Source: Ascidia mentula
Lineage: Eukaryota; Chordata; Ascidiacea; Phlebobranchia; Ascidiidae
DNA length: 64,000 nucleotides
Direction of reading: 5' to 3'
Assembly: GCA_947561715.1 (NCBI GenBank)
Contig: OX387200.1
Span: forward strand, 5,272,501-5,336,500
Part shown: positions 1-11,203 of the stretch, piece after piece
How positions within the stretch are numbered: the first letter of the stretch is position 1
Layout: every line of letters begins with the position of its first letter
Translations under genes and position numbers: made by a program
Notes under the pieces: model-generated
The model's database searches: none
Told to the model about the DNA's origin: nothing
The model's input: the letters and a program-made list of their open reading frames with translations, nothing else

Positions 1-409
1 TCTTTGTTAAAATTCGAGCCTTGGCACACATTTCCTGTACGAGATCGAATTTCAGCTCCGGGCATCATACATCAACAGTCAACTGTTTCAAAGGCTAATC
101 AAAAATCTCCGAAACGCCACAGAGTTTTTCCGTTTCATTGAGCGAGGTTTATTGATGCATACATTATCAAAAATCAAACCAAGAGGATTCAGTTCGATTA
201 TCAAAAACGAATCAAACGGAAACAAAGGTTTCGAAATGCGTCAAGTTTTTTGCATCAAAACATTAGCTAGGTTTAATAAAGTATGCTGCGTTATCTGATT
301 ATAGTCGTAGAAATCCTTTACGCATTTGTGAAGGTTGCCCGGCAAGTTATCGCTTGCGCACCTGTGTATCTTGGATACTTCAATATACCTCGTTCAACCG
401 CTGAGTTTT

Positions 410-467
410 GTGGCTGAAGTGGAAGGGCGTTGGCCATTCTTAGCCCCAAGGACGTCAGATTTCAAAT
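410..467 (+). repeat. Decayed tRNA-like repeat head
   Basis: This stretch and its 5' neighbour (the 'caatatacc' and 'gttcaaccgctgagtttt' context) align with the tRNA-like heads of the 1.2-kb units, but the A box is mutated ('tggctgaagtgg' in place of 'tagctcaattgg'). The same relic lies near 13700 and 27810 in the other copies. It looks like an old diverged member of the family. Confidence 0.6.
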
Positions 468-1634
468 AGATTATTTTTCAGACACTCTTCACGTTCAAAC
501 TTGTATTCTATCATGCAAATACTGTTATAGCGTTTGTGCAAATTTGTACAATATTATTTACTTTGCTCGTTTGTCCTCGGTTCGCGCCGTATGTATTCGC
601 AACTTTGTTTTTTCTTCAACAAATGGTGAGATTTGTGCACCCTCTGTTATCAGCGCACTAGACAAACCACATCGCAATCTGCTTGTCAAAGAATTTATCA
701 ACACTGGCTGCGGAGCAGGAAATTTGCTGTCTAATGTTGATAATGTATTGTGTTTTGGCATTAACGCCTTATAAAAATGTGAAGGGCTTTGGATCGAGCC
801 ACTGGAAATGGGGACTTAGTTTTCGATCATTTAATTATTGAAAGCAGTGAAACAAACAGGTGTAATTAAAGTGTAACTAGGCACTGAAATGAGTGCTGCA
901 TGTGATGAAGTGGCCATATAGACAGTCGCCATTTTAACAGCAACGTTACTCGGGCTATATCGCGAACTTCGGCGAACCAGACTTTTAAAGCCCTCGGTTT
1001 AGCTTCTCTGTAACAATGTTACAACTTTGCACTTTGAACCAAATTCTATTTTTGTAAAGAACAAAGAGGATTGTTTTCGGAAATCTGTCAATTTACGAAG
1101 AGTGTGTCGTTGTTTTTATTTTTAAAGGGCAGATTTGCCTTAGGGTTAAACAGGCCGTGTCCGTTATTCCCACGATAACAAACAACAAGTACGCATTTGA
1201 AACTACTAATACCTGCATTAACTCCTCTGATATTGGACTAGCGGCAGGAACAAGGAATCGGTTCCAACAACCTTTAGTTTCATAAAATAATGGTAAGAGA
1301 ATCGTACATGATAATTTCCACTTGTTCGTTTCTACCTCAGTTTATAGATATTGCACAATCTAGTACATCTAAATCAAAAATTAAAGGTTTGTGATAAACA
1401 ACATGATTTTGTGTGTAACTCTCGTAGAGACGATTGCATGTGGATCGGATCTATGCACCGGGCATTATGGAACAACCTTCAGCAACTTCAAATGTCCATG
1501 AGAAACCAGCACCCATCCACCACCCCATCCTCGCTTAAATTGCGCCGAATTCCCACGATGTGAGTAACTTAGTGGAAACAAAATTTGTAAATGGATCGGA
1601 ATATTTCAATATACCCTATTTTAAAATCTAGGCT

Positions 1635-2160
1635 GCGTGAAGCGTTCCAGTCTATTGAGCAGTGTTGCTGAAAGAAAAAAGGCAGTGGTACAGATTACAA
1701 TAACAATCAGCTTGACTAATACACTACTGGCAACCCGATGTATTGTAATCGTTCTAGGTACACAGGAAACTTCTATGAATTAATGGAACAAAGACATGAA
1801 GGAAACAGATTGTCGAGTTGCCGGAAATTCACTCATAGTCATGAGGAGGGTCTTTTGTGGTTGGTTGGGAATCGCAAAAAGGTTACGCCGGCTTTAAACT
1901 AACTGTCGTAACGTAATCATTAAATATCTTGCACATAGAGCCGCTATCCCATTTTTACAATAAAATTTGATTTCATTACGGTTTTTCCTTTGCAAGTAAC
2001 GTTTGAAATAAATTTGTATAGGAAAATAACTTTAGCACTGAACATTAGAGCAAAGAAGTATTCAATTCATTGTCACACATTATCCACAAACAAATTGATC
2101 GATCTTTAGGCTACTTTTATTAAAGCAGCATTGCTAAATTTGTTGTTTAAGGAAAACGCA
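1635..2160. repeat. About 0.5-kb repeat shared by 5' and 3' flanks
   Basis: A block starting at 'gcgtgaagcgtt' and running about 500 bp occurs here and again at about 12550-13055 (3' flank of copy 1). Matching blocks start at 14926, 26663 and 29044. Each full segmental unit therefore carries it once in the 5' flank and once in the 3' flank, offering homology for unequal exchange between neighbouring copies. I see no coding content. Confidence 0.75.
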
Positions 2161-3970
2161 ATACAACCAGGGGATGTTGAATCATTCCTTACGAAGAGTG
2201 TGTCGTTGACGTTATTTTGAAAGGGAAGATTTGCCTTAGGCTTAAACAGGCCGTCTCCGTTATTCCCCCGAATACACACAACAAGTACGCATTTGAAACT
2301 GCAAATACCTGCATATACTCCTCTGATTTTGGACCAGCGGTAGGAACTACTTCAAGGATTTGGGCCCAACAACCGTTAGTTTCATAACAGAATAGTATAG
2401 AATCGTGCTTGATAATTTCCAGTTGTTATTTCCTACCTTAGTTAATAGATATTGCACAAGACAAACTCTTTTGCAGTTCGAGTACATCTAAAATTAAAGG
2501 TTTGTGTTGAACAACATGATTTTGTGTCTGAAGCTCACAGAGACGACTGCATGTGGATCGAATCTATTTACCGGGCATTATGGAATAACCTTCAGCAACT
2601 TCAAATGTTCATGAGAAACCAGCACCCATCCACCACCCGACCCTCGCCTTAATTGCGCCAAATTCCCACGATGTGAGTAACTCAGTGGTACAAAAATTTT
2701 GTGAATCGATTGGGATATTTCAATATACCCAAAGATGTTAAAATTAAGGGTGCAACTCTTTAACGCGGTTACCACGTTTGAGCACTTCACGGCGTTAATA
2801 CTCACACACGCCAGGTAGCACCTCACAGTCGCCATTTTGTTACCCAGGCGCAAAGGCAGTACAGTATATTGCATATTGTTCAACAAAACAATTAGCTGTG
2901 GTTAACAACAATCAATACCAAAACCGGTAACACAGGAAACGTGCATCACCCCCATTGTTGCTCTTGGGAGGGAGCGAGCTGCGGTGTTTTTCAACGTAGC
3001 TTAGATCGGCGCTTGTTATTATCTCAGATGCCCCGGACCTCCATTTCGCAAATGACGCGTTTAAAACTACATATTGCTGCATATATTCCTCTGAGTTTGT
3101 TTATTGGCCCAGCAGTAAGACATGTAAAATACTTAAACAAAGCCTCCAGCCCTAAAGCAGCCTTTGTTTTCATAACTGATTGGCAAACGAATCGCGAACG
3201 TTAGATGCACCACTTCCAGTTGTTTCTAATTTAGCTATTACATGCTGTAATGTTTCATGCAATCGCATGATTGACAGGATCGCCCCAATGCGCAGGCCTC
3301 AATTGGCGATCACAGCTATCGCATTGTGGCTGATCTGGCTAGACTGCAATGCCTGGGCTGCGTAACCTGTAAACTTAGTTTACAAATATTTCAGAAGTTA
3401 AAATCTTTTAAAGTTTTAACACAACTAAATTACAAGGTTTGTGGCAAAAAACATTTTCACTCAAGCTATTCACTAACGCTTATCACTGCCAACATGATTT
3501 TGTGTCTGAATCTGGCAGAGACGAAAATTTTGTGAATGGATTTGGATATTTCAATTATTAAGGCTGGATCTCTTTTACGCGGTTACTACGTTTGAGCATT
3601 TCACGGCGTTAATATTTACACACGCCAGGTAGCACCTCACGGCGGCCATTTTGTTAACCACGCGCAGGCAGTACAATATATTGCATGTTGTTCAACAAAA
3701 CAATTGACTATGGTTTATACCAGATCAATACCAAAACCGGTAACATGGGAAACGTGCATCACCCCCCATTTTTGTTCTAGGGAGCGAGGTGTTTTTCATC
3801 GAAGCTTAGATGGGTGCTTGTTATTATCTCAGATGCTCCGGACCTCCGTTCAGTTGAAACGACCACCAGGACGAATACAGAACTGATGTCGTTTTTAGGT
3901 GTAGGGTTTTGCGCACAAGAAAACCAATAATACGGCGTTTGTGAAATGTAAAACTTTTCACCAGTATAAT

Positions 3971-4143
3971 AGTTGCAATGCTTTTTCCTTTTTGATCCAA
4001 CTTTTTCCAGCATTGCTCAATAACCCACACCTGAAGCGAGAAAACGTCACATCCAATTGTTCGCAAGGAATTCCTGATGTGCGCAGTATGTTTTTTTTGC
4101 GACGAAGACGGCGTATGGGGGTATGTGCCAACATGTAACACAG
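3971..4143 (+). pseudogene. Decayed CCP exon in copy 1 5' flank
   Basis: The stretch aligns with the live B-type CCP exons (for example 8184-8357). Recognisable fragments are NCSQGI, a frameshifted CDEDGVW and PTCNTG, ending at a 'aacacaggtagaat' donor like the real exons. A T-run insertion (around 4090) breaks the frame and the first CCP cysteine region is scrambled. It is upstream of the signal-peptide exon and cannot be part of the gene as modelled. Confidence 0.75.
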
Positions 4144-4396
4144 GTAGAATATCTCGTGTGCAAAACTCATTGCCAAACAGTTTACGGACTCCTTCAAAAC
4201 CTGTTCGTGATAAACACGTTATAGACTTCGCATAAACTTGCCGGAAAACTCAGTCTAAAGTTGTAAGTTCGTGCGTCGCATGGGCATAGTGGTAGAAATA
4301 CTAAACATATTGGTAAAGGGTTCCCGGCAAGATATCGCTTGCACACCATTGTATCTTGGCTGCTTGCAATATACCTCCGTTCAACCGCTGAGTTTT

Positions 4397-4458
4397 GTAG
4401 CTCAATTGGTAGAGCGTCTGGCCTGCTTAGCTCAAGGGCGTGAGTTCGCCAGGTGATT
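4397..4458 (+). repeat. tRNA-like head, copy 1 unit
   Basis: A 62-bp segment starts with 'gtagctcaattggtagagcg', which matches the Pol III A-box consensus TRGCNNARYNGG. The downstream 'gagttcgcc' resembles a B box lacking bases, so it is not a functional tRNA. Such heads typify tRNA-derived SINEs. All nine clear copies in the window share the same B-box defect, so they spread here by local duplication. Confidence 0.65.
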
Positions 4459-5298
4459 AACTTTTCAGGCATCGTTCCGACTTATCATAGAAATGCGTAT
4501 TTATCGCATTTTCTTCCCAGTTACTCGCCAACGCTTATCACTGCAATCATTATTTTGTGTCCGAATCTCGCAGAAACGACTGCATGTGGATCGAATCTAT
4601 GCACCGGGCATTATGGAACAACTCTTAGCAAGTTTAAATGTTCATGAGATACCAGCACCCGTTCACCACCCAACCCTCGCTTCAATTGCGCCGAACTCCC
4701 ACGATGTAAGTAACTCAGTGGAAACAAAATTTTGTGAATGGATTGGGATATTTCAATATACCCAAAGATGTTAAAACTAAGGCTGGATCTCTTTTGCACG
4801 GTTACCACGTTTGAGCATTTCACGGCGTTAATACTTACATACGCCAGGTAGCACCTCACGGCGGCCATTTTGTTAACCACGCGCAAAGGCAGTACAATAT
4901 ATGCATATTGCTCAACAAAACAAATGACTATATAGTTTACACCAGATCAATACCAAAACCGGTAAACAGGAAACGTGCATTTCCCCCCCATTGTTGCTCT
5001 TAGAAGTGAGGTGCGGTGTTTTTCAAAGAAGCGTATATCAGCGCTTGTTATAACTCAGATACTTGGGACCTTCGTTCAGTTGCAACGACCACCAGGACGA
5101 ATACAGAAATGGTGTTGTTTTAATGTGGGTTTGTGGGGTTTGGCGGAAGGATACAGGATAACAGCAATTGTGAAAATGAAATTTACTATTATAATAGCAC
5201 CGTTTTTGTTTGGACGCATATATAATAATTATTGTCATATTAAAGATTTACTGTGTGCAAATTACGCAGAGAAGAAACCGATTTATTTTTTTCTTGCA

Positions 5299-5304
5299 GT
5301 TTTA
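5299..5304 (+). promoter_or_regulatory. Splice or trans-splice acceptor before the CCP gene ATG
   Basis: A pyrimidine-rich tract ending 'ttcttgcag' at 5299 precedes the start codon by 5 nt. The same acceptor is present in copies 2 (19593) and 3 (37540). It may join an upstream untranslated exon or accept a spliced leader, common in tunicates. Sequence alone cannot separate these. Confidence 0.5.
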
Positions 5305-8300
5305 ATGTTACAGAATATTATGAAGGAAAAGTTTCTTCTCGTTTTCCTAACGATTTTCGGTCGCGGGATTTGTCAAGGTATAAGTTCAAGATTTGGTTTG
5401 CACAAATTTGTATATTGAAATGCTCATCAATATTTATTTTTCGCAGAGTGTACAGACTTATGGACAGAGGCTATATGTCTAGGTTACAAAAACGCAAATT
5501 TGTGCAGCAGCGTGCTATCGAACTGCTTCCTTACTTGCCGACCGGGATTATGCGCCTGTAAGTGTTATATTCGGCGTTTTTAAATCATTTCTTAAAACAA
5601 TTGAAGTTTGGCATTACCCATTCCGCACTGTTACAAGCGCATATCGCAAAAAAACATTCTTGAGAAACAAAACAATGTAATTGGTGCAAGTCGTGTAAAG
5701 TATTTTTAAAATACCGAAAAATAAATTGCCTTTGGTGGAAAACTATCTTAAATATTAAGCTAACGCAAACGTACCTGTTCGCAGTTTGTCCTCCACTGCC
5801 CCTGATCGCCGCAAATGGTTTCAATCAACCAGTTGGAGTCACACATAATGTGGGTGTCCTGGTAACATATCACTGCAATACTGGCTACACTCCAGTTGGT
5901 GTCGCCGACAACACTTGCCAATCTAACCAAACGTGGACTTCGAATGTCGCCCCATACTGCGAGCAATGTAAGGGTTGTTTTTTGTTTCGGTTTTTCAAGA
6001 CGGACATGTGGTTAAACCAAGGCTAGTACATTTGCAGTTCATAATCAGATACAATTGTAGTGCATAATTGTAGTACAGATGTATTCGCCCCGCCTTTACT
6101 TATCGTTCTTCGTTTCTTCCTTTTCGGCTGAATGCTGCTGCATACGTCCGTATAATAAAATTATTGATATATATATATAATCAAAAATACGTACCCAGTT
6201 GCACACTATACTCGGATATTATGTGGTTTTCTACTTTGATGTAAGAGTGAACTAAACCCTGCTTATTACTCTTTAGTGTGCCCAACAGTTCCAACTTCAA
6301 GCGAATTAACTATTGTTTCCACTCCACCCTTGACCAATGGATCGACTATTCGATATGAGTGCAGCGATCCCAGCGCGAATATCGTTGGTCAATCTGAGAG
6401 TACATGTTCAGGACCAACAGGAAACCTTGCCTGGTCGTTGACGAGCGGGAATTTACCAACATGCGACTCAAGTAAGCCTGGTTTTCCAGTAAGTGGATTC
6501 TTAACAAACTATATTCCAACATTTTCTTTATTATTTCGACAAGGTACCCATTGAATAAGCCTTATTTTCATGCGCAAATATTGTGACCTTTTTGCGCACC
6601 ATGATGATGGACTATGATTACCGGTTCAATGTATTGCAGGCGGTTCTTGTGATGCGCCGCCCATGATATCTTCGGATGGTGTGAACCCGACCAATCGGAG
6701 GTATGCGAATGGAGAGAGTGTGAATTACGGGTGCAACGATTACCATCAACTCACAGGACCCGAAACCAACTTGTGTACTAATGGGGCGTGGTCTAATGCG
6801 GCACCGTTATGTTTTCCAGGTAAGTAATAGCAAACAAAAAAGCACTGCTGCAGATGCAAGACAGCGAGAATAAAAGCTTTGAATATTAGTATGTAACTAG
6901 TAATTTTAACTAAGGTATTTTTTTAGCTAAAGTAAAACGTTAAAATCACGTTTGTTTGTTGTAGATTGCATAGACATTGTCGCGACCGAAACATGTCAAA
7001 TTTACCTCCAACGAACCACTTGTAATTATGCTGTTGAGGATTGCCGAATGACTTGTGGATTCTGTGGAAGTAAGTTATCGGCTATACAATACTGTTGTTT
7101 TGTGCGTATACACGCAAATTAATTTCCTCTACGTTGCAGATTTAAGAAACGACCCATAATTAGTTTAAACTAGACGTGGGTAAAGATATGGCTAAAATTA
7201 TAGTCATATGACGTACTGTGCCTTCTATCAATATAATAAACGTTGATTTAAATTTTAATAATTTAAAACTCAGAGTCCCCACTCACTTAACTTTTGTTCA
7301 ACTGACCTCTTGCTTGTATTGTTAGGTTGCTCCGCAGCGCCAACCAACGAATACGTTGTGGTAAATGGTTCCAGTCCATTCCGCGGCGGCGACACTGTGA
7401 GTTACTCATGTTCTGTCGGTATACTGTTGGGCGCGGACAGCAACACGTGTCTGGGAGACAACAGGTGGTTTTCTGACGCACCACAATGTGATATTAGTAA
7501 GTTTTAAAATTTTCTTTTTGCACTGGTCCGGACACAATGGTTTAGACGTCGATAGTTTGCTGTTTACTGTCGCTTTGGACCAGTAGCCAGTTGTAACACA
7601 AGTGAGTTTATGAGACGCGATCTCCTCTTTGCTGCTGTTATGGAAACCATTTATGCTGGGCAAATGGAAGTTTTGCCTTTCACCAGACAAGAACGTCACC
7701 AGTCACAAAGTTGTACTGATGCGTCAAAGCAGTTGATCATTCTGCACCTCACACATAAATACGCCATACATTCAGGATGCAAAATCCGCCTCAAGTATTA
7801 TCAAACGGCAAAACATTTTAAGAACTCCCTTGAATGTTCGTTACAAATACGTTGTGCACAGATTGCACGAACCTGCCAGAAATCACAGCAAACGGAGCAA
7901 ACGATCCTAGTGGAACAACCCATGCAAATGGAACCACTGTCAACTACACATGTGACGCCAACTATCACCGGGATGGAGATGATTCTAACACCTGTACGAT
8001 CAACGTTTGGTCAATCGGCACCGCCCCAAATTGCACCAGAAGTAAGGATTTCATTTATTAATAAAGACAAAAGAAAGATGAGTCAAAATAAGCTGCATGT
8101 TATTACAACATGTTAGGTTGTTAAATAAAGGGTAAAAAAATAGCTGATGTTTTATCAAGCGTTTATCAAACGTTTTTCTACAGTTTGTAATTCATTGCCC
8201 TCCTTGGATCCATACTTGAATCCACCATCGCTGAATACCCCACAATTAACTGGAGAAACAATTACATTAAGTTGTACACAAGGAATTCTTGAAGGATCTG

Positions 8301-11203
8301 ATATGATTCAATGCGACGGAAACGGCGAATGGAGCACTTTTCCAACATGTAACACAGGTAGAATATATCCCTTGAAAACCTCATAGCCAAACAGTTTGCC
8401 GACTCTCTTGAAAGATGATCGTAATAAATACGTTCTGTAGATTGCATGGACCTGCCACAAATCACAGCAAACGGAGGAAACGATCCTAGTGGAACAACCC
8501 ATGCAAATGGAACCACTGTCAACTATACATGTGACGCCAACTATCACCGGAACGGAGATGATTCTAACACCTGTACGTTCAACGATTGGTCAACCGGCAC
8601 CGCCCCAAATTGCACCAGAAGTAAGACTTTCATTTATTGGAAAAGTAAAGGTTCAAAATACAAAGTAAGACGACCAAACATCAGCTGCATGGTATTACAA
8701 CTTTTAAATATATTTAACAAGAGAAAAAAATACCTTATGATTTTTTAAGCGTTTATCACAAATTTTTTCTACAGTTTGTAATTCTTTGCCCTCCTTGGAC
8801 CCAAACTTAAATTCACCATCGCTGAATACCCCACAACTAGCTGGAGAAATAGTTACAGTAAGTTGTTCACAAGGAATTCTTGAAGGATCTTATATGTTTC
8901 AATGCGACGGAAACGGCGAATGGGACACTTTTCCAACATGTTACATAGGTAGAATATCTCGTGTGTAAATCTTAATATCCATAACTTAACGTTTTTTTGT
9001 CCTTGAGTTGTTAATTGTTTTATGTTGAGTATTTTTTTTGATATGTTGACCTTCCAAACAATATTTTTTAATTCTTATTTTTGTTTATGTTTGTATGGAA
9101 TGTAGTACCGTGTGGTTATATTTTGTGGTTATATCTTGTGGTTGTTTCTTTCAAGCATTTCCCACATCTTTCTCAAATTTTGTTGTTTGAATTCCAACAG
9201 CCAATGTAAATTGAATTAATTTGTTAAAAGAGAGCAACAAAAGTTTTGTTGTAAAGATTGTGAAAATTTGCCGACTGTGCCAAGCAATGGGGGAAATATG
9301 CCCAGTGGAACCACACACACACATGGCACCACAGTTAACTATATGTGTGATGCCAACTATCATCTGAATGCTCCTTTGTCCAACACTTGCATGTATAACG
9401 ACTGGTCGAGCGACGATCCCGGAACTTGTTCACGAAGTTAGTATGCAAAATTCAGAGTAAAATTGCACATTTTTATATCCCACATTTTGCATTAGTCTGT
9501 GATCCCCTGCCGTGCTTGGCTCCATTTGTTAATGCAACGGGACCAGACGTGATCACCGCGGACACCACTGTTACTTTTCATTGTGATAACGGAGTGCTGG
9601 TCGGACCGTCTTCGACCGCCTGTGATGAAAATGGCGCTTGGGACGTGGCGAGTTTTCCTTACTGCAACGCAGGTGAACTTGACCCTACAAGGAGTAGGTC
9701 TACATTTGTCATGATTGGCATTGTTTGTGTTGCGTTTCTTTTAAACGATCCGGATTCTAGTATTTGCATATGAAGATGTGGAAAAAACTGCTATGCTTTC
9801 TAGTGCTTCACCCTGATAAAGTTGAGTTTCATTTTACAGTTAACCTGGGCGGAGAGTACTTGACCTGGGATTCCGCGCGCTCCTATTGCTTAGAACTTGG
9901 AAAAGACCTTTGCACCTACGACGAATTCTGCACAGACGGTTCATTGACCGCAATTCAGCCGGTAGCAGGAGATGAGTGGGCTCCAATGAGGTGAATTTTT
10001 GGAAACTTTGTAGATCATATCCTGCAGGGGCCCTTTTTCACGCTACACATCAACAAGTAAACTTCATTGGTCACGTTTGAAATCTTGAGTGACTTTTCTG
10101 TAAAGCCATGGTAAACTATTTTGGACCTGGTCCGTTAATATTGCGGTAGACCCAGTATATATTTTGTTTGTCAATTTACGTCGTTCTTTGCAAGGGACAC
10201 CTACAACGATTGGGTTGGAATCACCACCGCTAAGGAGTGTTTCAAGCATATAGATATGCACGGAGTGCCAACGTGGGGAACTATAACTGGAACTTGCCGA
10301 TTCACATCCGCAGGCGATCCTTGTGTGCCAAAGGGCTACATAGTGTGTTGTGACAGTTCAGACCCTGGTATGTTTTACCCGCTTTATAAAACATTCCAAT
10401 TGTCTGGCCTAAATTTGACTCCTTTTTGAAGTTCCAGGTATATAATATATATTGATTCGTAAAGGCAGTTTCGGCCACCGACTTGCACAGGCTGATTCCT
10501 GTAGACACTATTTACATTTGCTCTACTATACTTAATGTTGTTTATTTTCGCCGCAACTTTGTAAATCAAATCTGATTTTGCAGCCACCCTTCCCGGGCCA
10601 TACTCGTACAACATTTATCACTTCAAATTGGAACCAGCATGGGTGACATGGGATGAGGGCCGAAACTTCTGTCAGGCACAACCAGGGCGAGATCTGTGCA
10701 CTTCGGACGAGATATGTCCCAACGGAGTTCCACTGCTCACTGGAGTGTTGCAAGGGGACAACTGGGCCCCAATACTGTAAGCTTTGCTTCTTTCTCTAAA
10801 AAAAGAGACAAATATAAGGCAAACTTAATATGAACTATACATCTAAGGTTGTCGGTACTACAGTATATATATGTTAAATTTTGAAATTGTTTTTTTACAT
10901 TCGTGCCTGCTGGTACTTCTTATACACAAGCAGCAACTAAAAGGCCACCACAATGGTGCTGCTACTAAATTGCAATGGGACAGTTCGTATAATGCAAGCT
11001 TTCTTTATATCAGAGATGTGGCACCTGATGATGACTGGGTTCAAATCGGAAACGACGACAATCACAGGGGTAGGCGAGTGTGTTGGACTCACAACGATAA
11101 TTACGGAGCAGCCGCCTGGTCGGATTTATCTGGGTGTCCAGGTTTTGAAACCGCCGGCGTATGTCGATTGAAGAGAAATGTGTATTGTTGTTCGCCCAAG
11201 TAG
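5305..11203 (+). CDS. Secreted ShKT/CCP mosaic protein, copy 1 (17 exons, 929 aa)
   Basis: Exons: 5305-5377, 5447-5557, 5785-5967, 6277-6471, 6640-6819, 6965-7069, 7326-7496, 7862-8041, 8184-8357, 8441-8620, 8775-8948, 9257-9436, 9496-9672, 9840-9990, 10195-10367, 10584-10776, 11014-11203. All junctions have GT-AG ends and keep frame; the sum is 2790 nt. Order: signal peptide (1-24, hydrophobic FLLVFLTIF; ATG at 5320 is an alternative start), ShKT-like (25-61), CCP1-3 (62-247), ShKT2 (248-282, ending CRMTCGFC), CCP4-10 (283-694), then two related cysteine-rich domains (695-802, 803-929), each split by a phase-2 intron. CCP exons are one-domain, phase 1-1, four-cysteine units. No membrane segment or GPI signal is visible, so the protein is probably secreted. 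An in-frame alternative acceptor at 9803 would add 12 residues. CCP proteins usually mediate complement control, adhesion or recognition; the exact role is unknown. Confidence 0.87.
9840..11203 (+). other. Duplicated two-exon cysteine-rich C-terminal domain
   Basis: Exons 14-15 and 16-17 each encode one domain. Shared landmarks are TW-D-x-x-R-x-[YF]-C, then DLCTYDEFC or DLCTSDEIC, then D-[EN]-WAP at the exon end, a DW-[VQ]-[GQ]-I run at the next exon start, and a terminal CC pair. Both copies have their intron, phase 2, just after WAP, so domain and intron were duplicated together. It faintly resembles an uncharacterised cysteine-rich domain that I recall from other secreted marine proteins; I would not assign a family without a profile search. 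Confidence 0.75.

Larger units (their letters stand above)
1..5230. repeat. Copy 1 5' flank: nested degenerate repeats
   Basis: I see no convincing gene here. The block at 1091-1640 recurs at about 2190-2730, roughly 1.1 kb away. A segment with a 'tggatcggatctatgcaccg' core recurs near 1440, 2550 and 4580 and in every 1.2-kb unit of copies 2 and 3. From about 2650 to 5200 the sequence is built from that repeat family, with one tRNA-like head (4397-4458) and one decayed CCP exon (3971-4143). Short open frames here mostly lack an ATG start and are broken between copies. Confidence 0.7.

Noticed and set aside
430..774. Protein-coding gene at the start of each segmental copy
   Set aside because: The frame begins with TTG inside a decayed repeat head, is shortened by a deletion in copy 1, and has no splice or family support. 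Kept as a finding only.
4397..4458. Functional tRNA gene
   Set aside because: The A box fits, but the B box is shortened and no acceptor stem or anticodon arm can be folded; all nine copies share the defect.
10871..11203. Longer 110-codon frame covering the last CCP-gene exon
   Set aside because: Only the part from 11014 matches the domain; the upstream stretch is intron, and the acceptor before 11014 keeps the frame from exon 16.
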